A stretch of DNA of 13,167 bases, taken from the NCBI GenBank assembly GCA_900769545.1, contig CAAGGZ010000080.1:1-13167 (forward strand), written 5' to 3'. Numbering within the stretch: the first letter of the stretch is position 1; each line of letters begins with the position of its first letter. The translations under genes and the position numbers were made by a program. This DNA comes from Clostridia bacterium. GTDB lineage: Bacteria > Bacillota > Clostridia > Christensenellales > Borkfalkiaceae. Positions 7,129 through 11,313 of this stretch are shown one piece after another. The notes beneath the pieces were generated by a model that did not search any database, was not told the DNA's origin, and saw only the letters and a program-made list of their open reading frames with translations.

Positions 7129-7317
7129 CTATCTCGACGGCGATTCTTGAAACTGTTGATATTCCGCGACGAGCAATTTGCAATACCGCATCCGTTGTTC
7201 GGGAGTAAAGTTTTTGATTGCGGTTAAGAAATCTTGCACGGTTTTATGAAAATATGCAATCGCGAGAATTGTAGGCGTAACCACTTTCACATCGCCGCAC
7301 TCCTTAAATCCTTGCAT
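7129..7317 (-). CDS. Small phage protein of unknown function (62 aa)
   Basis: The ATG at 7317 has GAGGAGG 6 nt upstream and starts one base after the upstream zinc-ribbon gene's stop codon, so it is a credible coupled gene. The sequence is mostly helical (TILAIAYFHKTVQDFLTAIK, then a TPEQRMRYCKLL-type helix), with no motif I recognise. Its stop codon lies in the loop of a small hairpin (CCGTC/GACGG, 7125-7140) at the upstream edge of the structured RNA region. That hairpin may mark the gene/leader boundary. Confidence 0.6.
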   Translation of the reverse strand: MQGFKECGDVKVVTPTILAIAYFHKTVQDFLTAIKNFTPEQRMRYCKLLVAEYQQFQESPSR

Positions 7318-7318
7318 A

Positions 7319-7519
7319 TCAATCCTCCTCGTCTTCTACGTATTTGGCGTGACATTCTTCGCACATACACCCATCATAGATTTCGTCGTCTTCGTAGAGC
7401 TCCTTTCCACACTCTTCACAATAGCCTATTGTATCATCCTCGTCCTTTCGCCGAAATCCATCTTCGTAGTCTTCCCTACAAAGCCCAACCCAAGGGGCTT
7501 GTAAATCTCTATCACTCAT
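7319..7519 (-). CDS. Acidic zinc-ribbon mini-protein (66 aa)
   Basis: A highly acidic 66-residue protein with two CxxC knuckles, C34-EEC37 and C53-EEC56 (plus C51), separated by an acidic segment. This is the layout of a small treble-clef or zinc-ribbon fold. Such mini-proteins are frequent in phage early operons and usually bind a host or phage protein; the target is unknown here. The ATG at 7519 follows a GGGAG-like site; a TGCATTTGAATGCA dyad lies just upstream at 7531-7544. It is followed within 2 nt by the 62-aa gene. Confidence 0.65.
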   Translation of the reverse strand: MSDRDLQAPWVGLCREDYEDGFRRKDEDDTIGYCEECGKELYEDDEIYDGCMCEECHAKYVEDEED

Positions 7520-7530
7520 TTCGTTCTCCC

Positions 7531-7544
7531 TGCATTTGAATGCA
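7531..7544. promoter_or_regulatory. 14-bp dyad TGCATTTGAATGCA
   Basis: A perfect 6+2+6 inverted repeat in the 27-bp gap between an XRE regulator gene and the zinc-ribbon gene. It has the same spacing and the same TGCA arms as the 16-bp dyads at 3476-3491 and 11223-11238, differing at one base per half. It could be a weaker site for the same regulator; one short palindrome alone is not strong evidence. Confidence 0.3.
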
Positions 7545-7546
7545 AT

Positions 7547-7768
7547 TTATTGCGCGATGACGATTTCGTCAATCGTGCAATTAAGCGCCTGTGCGATCTT
7601 GCTTATCGTATCAATGTTTACGCGCCGTCTCCCGAATTCGTAATCCGTGATCGTGTTTGCGCTCACACCGCTTTTCTCGGCAAGCTCGGCTCTCGTCAAA
7701 TTCATTACCTGACGACGATGCGTTAACTTCTCTTGCTTTGGATATTTTGCAATTTTTTCCATATCCAT
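7547..7768 (-). CDS. XRE-family HTH regulator (73 aa)
   Basis: A single-domain Cro/CI-type helix-turn-helix protein: RRQVMNLTRAELAEKSGVS, then ANTITDYEFGRRRVNIDTISKIAQALN, the classic XRE pattern with recognition helix ANTITDYE. I chose ATG 7768 because AGGAGGTGG lies 7 nt upstream; an in-frame ATG at 7801 has no site. At 73 residues it is all DNA-binding domain plus a short N-terminal extension, so it should bind as a dimer with no effector or protease domain. An 8-bp inverted repeat (7786-7819) just upstream may regulate it. Confidence 0.85.
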   Translation of the reverse strand: MDMEKIAKYPKQEKLTHRRQVMNLTRAELAEKSGVSANTITDYEFGRRRVNIDTISKIAQALNCTIDEIVIAQ

Positions 7769-7785
7769 GCTTCCACCTCCTTTTG

Positions 7786-7819
7786 TTTGACCTGTCCTCA
7801 TCAGGCAGGGTAGGTCAAA
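7786..7819. promoter_or_regulatory. Inverted repeat ahead of the XRE gene
   Basis: TTTGACCT (7786-7793) and AGGTCAAA (7812-7819) are perfect inverted repeats, with an inner CCTG/CAGG pair. GCAGGG/CCCTGC (7804-7809 with 7820-7825) offers a competing stem. It lies in the 78-bp gap directly upstream of the Shine-Dalgarno of the 73-aa XRE gene, so it may be an autoregulatory operator or an RNA hairpin. There is no T-run, so it is not a terminator. Confidence 0.35.
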
Positions 7820-7846
7820 TCCCTGCGACGTCTCTCGACGTTTCGA

Positions 7847-8317
7847 CTATTCTTCACAAAAAATATCAGACATTGGGATAAACGGATATTTTTGTTCTAA
7901 AGATTCTTCTTGCTCTTCGATAAATTGGACTAACCGCTTTCGTTGCGTTTTTATTAACCGATAGAACTCTCTTTTCGATACACCGTAAAAGTCCATCGCC
8001 TGATCGCAAGTAAATTTCCCAGACAAATAGGCGTAAGGAATTATGTGACTTTTGCCCCACTCTTTTATTCGGCTTCTCAGTTCGCAGTAGTACTTGTATT
8101 CGCTAAACTTCACGTTCCCTTGAAAGAGTTTTAAGTATCTAATTCTCTTTGATAAGTAAGCAATATAATCTCTGACCTTTTGAGTTTCATTGTTAAAAGC
8201 TGCATCTTCGGATCTTTCCATAGCCTTTTGACAATGGATCTTTCGAACGTTTAAATCGACAATATGACATCCACCGCCATGCAATTTCGCCCAACAAAAA
8301 TCACAATATTTCTTCAT
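7847..8317 (-). CDS. Phage protein with N-terminal Cys/His cluster and C-terminal HTH-like segment
   Basis: A 156-residue protein I do not recognise by name. The N-terminus has C5-DFC8, C17 and H28-C29, consistent with a small zinc-binding module. The middle is a long basic helix (TQKVRDYIAYLSKRIRYLKL). The segment GKFTCDQAMDFYGVSKREFYRLIKTQ near residues 100-125 looks like a helix-turn-helix with a basic recognition helix. A sigma-like or transcription-activating role is possible, but this is inferred only from shape. It starts 1 nt after the stop of the upstream XRE gene, and a GGGGGGATGAG stretch acts as a weak site. Confidence 0.6.
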   Translation of the reverse strand: MKKYCDFCWAKLHGGGCHIVDLNVRKIHCQKAMERSEDAAFNNETQKVRDYIAYLSKRIRYLKLFQGNVKFSEYKYYCELRSRIKEWGKSHIIPYAYLSGKFTCDQAMDFYGVSKREFYRLIKTQRKRLVQFIEEQEESLEQKYPFIPMSDIFCEE

Positions 8318-8318
8318 C

Positions 8319-8540
8319 TCATCCCCCCGATTCCTCTCGCTCTTTAAATATTGCGTACAGACTCTCGATACTCATATCAAAGAGCTTTGCCATAGCGATC
8401 ACATAAATCACTGAAGGGCGATTGCGACCGCTCATCCAATACTCTACGCATCTCACGCTTACACCTAATCTCTCGGCCAACACTTTGCGCTTAACGCCAC
8501 GTTCTTTTAAAAGCTTTCGGAACTTCTTGTTCGAGCTCAT
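8319..8540 (-). CDS. XRE-family HTH regulator (73 aa)
   Basis: A single HTH domain: FRKLLKERGVKRKVLAERLG, VSVRCVEYWMSGRNRPSVI, then AMAKLFDMSIESLYAIF. The pattern KxLAERLGVSxRxVEYWxSGRxRPS is a typical Cro/CI HTH. GGAGGGAG precedes the ATG by 4 nt. Its ATG overlaps the stop of the 46-aa basic protein (ATGA), so translation is coupled to that gene. It is one of four stand-alone HTH proteins in the leftward operon. Confidence 0.85.
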   Translation of the reverse strand: MSSNKKFRKLLKERGVKRKVLAERLGVSVRCVEYWMSGRNRPSVIYVIAMAKLFDMSIESLYAIFKEREESGG

Positions 8541-8677
8541 TTTCTCCCTCCGCGAACTGCTTCATATTTGTTTTTATGAACGTTCTTTTTTCGCATTCTA
8601 TTTCGGCTTTTCCTACGGTTCTGTTTGCCTTTCTTGCCCGTAAAATGGTGATTATTATGAACTACGCCACCTTTCAT
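8537..8677 (-). CDS. Very basic 46-aa mini-protein
   Basis: A short gene below the usual length cut-off. It starts ATG 8677, five nt after AGGGGG, and ends in TGA at 8539-8537, which overlaps the next gene's ATG. The protein has about 19 Lys/Arg and 4 His residues but only one acidic residue (segment KKGKQNRRKSRNRMRKK), so it should bind nucleic acid or another polyanion. The frame fills the gap between two HTH genes exactly and keeps the operon's coupled spacing, which supports it being real. No family recognised. Confidence 0.55.
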   Translation of the reverse strand: MKGGVVHNNHHFTGKKGKQNRRKSRNRMRKKNVHKNKYEAVRGGRK

Positions 8678-8694
8678 TGTTGCCCCCTATGTTT

Positions 8695-8871
8695 TCAAAT
8701 TAAATCTTCCATTCGACATTCAAGAACTTTTGCGAGCTTCTTCAGAATGCTCGCCTTTGGGTCTCTCCCGTTTTCGTAATAATAAATTACACGCTCACTA
8801 ATTCCTACTTTCTCTGCAAGCTCTTTTCTTGAAAGAGCTTTTTCTTTTCTACGTTTTTCGATTTTGGTCAT
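8695..8871 (-). CDS. XRE-family HTH mini-regulator (58 aa)
   Basis: A short gene starting ATG 8871 with AGGAG 8-9 nt upstream and ending at a TGA at 8697-8695. The protein begins MTKIEKRRKEKALSRKEL and contains AEKVGISERVIYYYENGRDP followed by SILKKLAKVLECRMEDLI, a complete XRE helix-turn-helix with nothing else. At 58 residues it is close to the minimum for this fold. It sits 17 nt after the neighbouring HTH gene in the same orientation. Confidently coding despite its size, because every HTH helix is intact. Confidence 0.85.
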   Translation of the reverse strand: MTKIEKRRKEKALSRKELAEKVGISERVIYYYENGRDPKASILKKLAKVLECRMEDLI

Positions 8872-8888
8872 TCTTCGATCTCCTATTT

Positions 8889-9092
8889 TTAATCCGCAAA
8901 TATTTCAAGAATTTCTTGTGCCGATACGCCCAAGATCTCCGTCATTTTTAACATCACAGCAGGAGTGGGCGTTCCGTGTCCGTAAACCCAATTGTAAACC
9001 GTTTGCGGTTTATACCCCACCGCCTTTGCAAGCGCGTATGCACTCATCCCTTTTTGCTCTAATATCCGAGCAAGCCGTTCTCTGTTTTTCAT
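8889..9092 (-). CDS. Cro-like XRE-family HTH regulator (67 aa)
   Basis: A single HTH domain: RLARILEQKGMSAYALAKAVG, YKPQTVYNWVYGHGTPTPAV, then MTEILGVSAQEILEIF. It is the rightmost HTH gene of the leftward operon and lies opposite the plus-strand membrane/wHTH gene. That position is typical of a Cro-like regulator. An AAGGA lies 11 nt and an AAGGA-like run 1-2 nt before the ATG at 9092, so its translation start site is weak. Its DNA target cannot be read from the window, though the dyads described here are candidates. Confidence 0.8.
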   Translation of the reverse strand: MKNRERLARILEQKGMSAYALAKAVGYKPQTVYNWVYGHGTPTPAVMLKMTEILGVSAQEILEIFAD

Positions 9093-9170
9093 TTCCTTTT
9101 TATTCCTTTTTTGTTTAATATTGTCGATTTGAGTTTATATAAAGTTAAAGTTCTTTGAGGGGTAATAACG
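9093..9170. promoter_or_regulatory. Divergent intergenic region between HTH gene and plus-strand wHTH/membrane gene
   Basis: This 78-bp AT-rich gap separates two divergent genes and so probably contains a promoter for the rightward gene. A possible rightward pair is TTGTTT (9111-9116) with TATATA (9136-9141), but the 19-bp spacing is poor. The central TTTATATAAA is a perfect 10-bp palindrome. I see no convincing leftward promoter here, consistent with the leftward genes being read from the strong promoter at 9687-9715. Confidence 0.35.
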
Positions 9171-9449
9171 ATGATAAATAAGGCTGAATATAAATTGCTG
9201 AAACGAATAGCAAAAAACAAATCTATTAATTACGACAATCAAACAGAAATGAACACCATTTCCCACCTTCATCGTGAACATTTGATACAAACCAACCAAG
9301 GCAATTTTAGAATTTCCGATCTTGGAATACGCGAAATAGAAGAATACCGTCGAACCTTTTGGAAGATAAAAAAGGAGAATTTCGCAATCGTAATTTCAAT
9401 CGTCGCATTGGTAATCAGTCTTCTCTCTTACCTTTCAAAGATGCCTTAA
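9171..9449 (+). CDS. Small winged-helix-like protein with C-terminal membrane segment (92 aa)
   Basis: GAGGGG precedes the ATG at 9171. Residues about 5-60 (EYKLLKRIAKN, TISHLHREHLIQTNQGNFRISDLGIREIEEYRR) have the helix-helix-wing pattern of a winged helix. Residues about 70-88 (FAIVISIVALVISLLSYL) form a single predicted membrane helix, so the N-terminal domain would face the cytoplasm. It is the only plus-strand gene inside the leftward region, and its stop overlaps that of the convergent 44-aa membrane protein. A role in immunity, exclusion or membrane-linked sensing is conceivable; no family recognised. Confidence 0.65.
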   Translation: MINKAEYKLLKRIAKNKSINYDNQTEMNTISHLHREHLIQTNQGNFRISDLGIREIEEYRRTFWKIKKENFAIVISIVALVISLLSYLSKMP

Positions 9450-9580
9450 TTCCTATTCTTTTTTTCTTCTTCTCTTTGCTTTTGTTCTTTTATCGAATCG
9501 TGTCTTGCCCAAAACGTCAAAGCTAACGAAATAAGAGATAATCCTATAGAAACAATAAATAAAATTTCACGCACACTCAT
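9446..9580 (-). CDS. Single-pass membrane mini-protein (44 aa)
   Basis: A short gene starting ATG 9580 with GGGAGGTG about 9 nt upstream. Residues 5-25 (EILFIVSIGLSLISLALTFW) form one membrane helix, followed by a charged tail ARHDSIKEQKQREEEKK, so the C-terminus should be cytoplasmic. It is the first clear gene downstream of the consensus leftward promoter. Its stop overlaps by 3 bp the stop of the plus-strand membrane protein. It could be a holin-like, exclusion or toxin-type peptide; sequence alone does not decide. Confidence 0.6.
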   Translation of the reverse strand: MSVREILFIVSIGLSLISLALTFWARHDSIKEQKQREEEKKNRN

Positions 9581-9635
9581 TTTTCAAACACCTCCCTTTT
9601 TCAAGCTCCCCTTTCGGAGCTTTTTTATTTTCCAT
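9567..9635 (-). CDS. Possible 22-aa leader peptide
   Basis: ATG 9635 has a well-placed AGGAG 7 nt upstream and starts a 22-codon frame (MENKKAPKGELEKG...) that ends inside the first codons of the 44-aa membrane gene. It is the first start codon after the leftward promoter. Its codons pass through the AAGCTCC/GGAGCTT hairpin and the next gene's Shine-Dalgarno, so translation could control access to the 44-aa gene. It is too short to be sure. Confidence 0.35.
   Translation of the reverse strand: MENKKAPKGELEKGRCLKNECA
9603..9630 (+). terminator. Rho-independent terminator (rightward)
   Basis: The stem AAGCTCC (9603-9609) pairs with GGAGCTT (9616-9622) around a 6-nt loop and is followed by TTTTTATTTT. 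It points rightward, so it would stop transcripts from the 9171-9449 gene before they enter the operator region. On the minus strand the stem is not followed by T's, so leftward transcription should pass. Confidence 0.75.
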
Positions 9636-9658
9636 ATTTATCTCCTGTTTTTATAAAA

Positions 9659-9749
9659 AGTCTAATCGTTTCGACTTATTGATTATATTATAGTCTAAAT
9701 TTTTAGGCTTGTCAAGTGTTTTGCACAAAAAAGTTTGCATTTTTAGACT
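9659..9749. promoter_or_regulatory. Three-operator control region (O1-O3)
   Basis: Three 18-bp dyads share an 8+2+8 layout and the consensus AGTCTAAA-NN-TTTAGACT. O1 is AGTCTAATCGTTTCGACT at 9659-9676. O2 is AGTCTAAATTTTTAGGCT at 9692-9709. O3 is AGTTTGCATTTTTAGACT at 9732-9749. O2 fills the spacer of the leftward promoter, O1 covers its start region and O3 fills the spacer of the likely rightward promoter. Centres are about 33 and 40 bp apart. This is the layout of a phage repressor switch; the HTH protein at 10841-11197 or one of the leftward HTH proteins would be the ligand. Confidence 0.7.
9687..9715 (-). promoter_or_regulatory. Consensus leftward early promoter
   Basis: On the minus strand, -35 TTGACA (9715-9710) and -10 TATAAT (9692-9687) both match the sigma-A consensus perfectly, with a 17-bp spacer. 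Transcription should start near 9680 and run through the leader, the 44-aa membrane gene and the early operon, antisense to the 9171-9449 gene. The spacer is operator O2, so repressor binding would block polymerase directly. Confidence 0.85.
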
Positions 9750-9763
9750 TTTTTTTGTACAAT
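9735..9763 (+). promoter_or_regulatory. Probable rightward lysogeny promoter
   Basis: TTGCAT (9735-9740) and TACAAT (9758-9763; five of six consensus) are separated by 17 bp and point at the TerB_N/repressor/integrase genes. TTGCAC (9721-9726) with TAGACT (9744-9749), also 17 bp, is a weaker alternative. Either overlaps operator O3. The -35 is weak, as expected for a regulated maintenance promoter. Confidence 0.55.
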
Positions 9764-9795
9764 TAAAAATGAAGTAAAATTTCGGAGTTAAAAAA

Positions 9796-10110
9796 ATGCC
9801 AAAATGTAGGATATGTGGAAAGTTTAGTCTCTTTAATATTGATAAAGCTGCACTTATATGCAAAAAGTGCAATAATAAAAACGATCGCCTAGAAAAGGGC
9901 GATTCTCTCAACGAAGTTAGTTTATCTTTCCCTGATAATGGTATTGAGCCTTACGTATCAGACCCATTTGCAAATATCCCCAAAGAAATTATAGATTTAC
10001 TATGGTTCTTGGACGGCACAAGAAAGAATTTTATTCCTAAAATCTATGATTTTCAAAAACCATTAACGGGCAAAAAATACAAATTACCGTTTCATCCTCG
10101 TTTAGCATAG
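9796..10110 (+). CDS. N-terminal part of a split zinc-ribbon/TerB_N protein (104 aa)
   Basis: The ATG at 9796 follows GGAG by about 10 nt. Residues 4-25 hold two CxxC knuckles (C4-RIC7 and C22-KKC25), a zinc ribbon. The frame continues through ISDP/IPKEIIDLLWFLDG-like sequence and stops at 10110 after an unrelated-looking tail (LPFHPRLA). From 10050 the -1 frame is open and continues without a stop into the TerB_N domain of the next entry, so the two are almost certainly one ~348-residue gene. It is first in the rightward operon. The function of TerB_N proteins in phages is not known; they are related to tellurite-resistance/stress-linked TerB families. Confidence 0.7.
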   Translation: MPKCRICGKFSLFNIDKAALICKKCNNKNDRLEKGDSLNEVSLSFPDNGIEPYVSDPFANIPKEIIDLLWFLDGTRKNFIPKIYDFQKPLTGKKYKLPFHPRLA

Positions 10111-10175
10111 AGCCAAGTGCTATCAGTATAAAATTACCCATTGCTACTAACGAATGTATTAATACACTAGAAGAA

Positions 10176-10841
10176 TTGGGATATTTTCCATCTTATGAGG
10201 CAATGACGCCCGAGCAAAGAAGTGTTTATTTATCATATTTAAACGATATATACAATCCTTTATATGATATAGGTTATGTTTTTACTTTTTATTACGGATT
10301 AGAGCGTCATCTCTTTCAAGGAGATTTCGACAATGCTTTTCGTATAATATTAAAGCTTCGTACCATTCACAAAAACAAATCTTTTCAGCAGTACTCTATA
10401 AACGCTCTGTTCTCAAGTTGCATTATAAATCAACGTTTCGATTTATTACCTGAACTCCGAACTGCATTAAATGAAGATTCATCCTACTTAAAAATAAATC
10501 TTTTTATTTATTATAAAACTTTAATGAAATTAGGATTTTCGGCAAAGGACTTAATTCGTTACGCATATCAATTTGGCTTTACAAACACCAAATTCCTAAA
10601 AAAGAATCGCAGTGTTTTTGAGCAACAATTAAATATTGAGCTCGAGAGAAACGCATTAATCCCCCCACTCGGCACTGCGCTCGATGAAGAAATACATATA
10701 TTCGCAAATTGGTCTATTCCACTAACAATAAAAGTCCCCAACTATATTTCAATAGAAGGATTTAAATCGGCAGGATATGGATTACTGCAAAGAGCTTATG
10801 AAAAAACAAAAATGATAATTAAAAATAAGGAGAAATCATAA
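10176..10841 (+). CDS. C-terminal part of the split protein: TerB_N domain (221 aa visible)
   Basis: The given start is a TTG without a ribosome binding site; the frame is open from 10050, and the residues before it (SFSIEPSAISIKLPIATN...LEELGYFPSY) read like natural protein. That argues this is the downstream half of the 9796 gene. TerB_N signatures are clear: EAMTPEQRSVYLSYLNDI, then DIGYVFTFYYGLERHLFQGD, the aromatic-rich pattern of PF13208. The remaining ~150 residues are helical, with no catalytic motif I recognise. It ends TAA overlapping the ATG of the HTH repressor candidate (TAATG), so the repressor is translated in coupling with it. Read-through of the frame break could therefore affect repressor level. 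Confidence 0.65.
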   Translation: MGYFPSYEAMTPEQRSVYLSYLNDIYNPLYDIGYVFTFYYGLERHLFQGDFDNAFRIILKLRTIHKNKSFQQYSINALFSSCIINQRFDLLPELRTALNEDSSYLKINLFIYYKTLMKLGFSAKDLIRYAYQFGFTNTKFLKKNRSVFEQQLNIELERNALIPPLGTALDEEIHIFANWSIPLTIKVPNYISIEGFKSAGYGLLQRAYEKTKMIIKNKEKS

Positions 10842-11197
10842 TGTTAAATCTTGAACTTTGGAACAAAACAAGAAAAGAGCAAAAAATCACACTTGATATT
10901 CTATCCGAAAAATCAGGTATTGCTTTAAGCACAATTAAAGAAATCTTTCGAGGAAAAACTTTAACCCCTCGAATTGACACCGTTCAAGCAATCGAACGCG
11001 CTCTTGGACTCGCCCCCACGTTCACGGAAGAAGAACGTGCGCTTGGACTGTCGGAAAATCATTTGATTGGAATGTCTGACGACGACCGCGAGCTCTTTCA
11101 TCTTTTCGCGGAAGCGGAAGAAAAGCTTGGCAAAGAGTACGTTCGGGGCGTTAAGCAAATGGTTCGTGTAACGATTGACACGAAAGGAAAGACCTAA
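10841..11197 (+). CDS. HTH repressor candidate (118 aa, CI-like position)
   Basis: AAGGAG sits 9 nt before the ATG at 10841, which overlaps the upstream stop. Residues about 5-55 are an XRE helix-turn-helix (TRKEQKITLDILSEKSGIALSTIKEIFRG with recognition helix ALSTIKEI). A short helical C-terminus follows (DDDRELFHLFAEAEEKLGKEY...). There is no S24/LexA-type self-cleaving domain, so SOS-style autoproteolysis is not expected; the tail is probably for dimerisation. Position beside the integrase and in the rightward operon makes it the leading candidate for the immunity repressor that binds the 9659-9749 operators. Confidence 0.75.
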   Translation: MLNLELWNKTRKEQKITLDILSEKSGIALSTIKEIFRGKTLTPRIDTVQAIERALGLAPTFTEEERALGLSENHLIGMSDDDRELFHLFAEAEEKLGKEYVRGVKQMVRVTIDTKGKT

Positions 11198-11222
11198 CTC
11201 GGAAACAATTATCAGCACGCTA

Positions 11223-11238
11223 TTGCAGTCAACTGCAA
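11223..11238. promoter_or_regulatory. 16-bp dyad ahead of integrase, copy 2
   Basis: TTGCAGTCAACTGCAA, a perfect 7+2+7 inverted repeat identical to the minus-strand reading of 3476-3491; with flanking A/T it reaches 8+2+8 here. It lies in the 116-bp gap before the integrase. A possible promoter uses its TTGCAG as -35 with TATATT (11248-11253) as -10, but the spacer is 19 bp. An operator controlling the integrase is the best reading. Confidence 0.5.
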
Positions 11239-11313
11239 TTATTTCTCTATATTCCCCATTGAATTTTTATAGGGACTTACAACTTTATAAAAATACAAGG
11301 AGAGAATATACAA

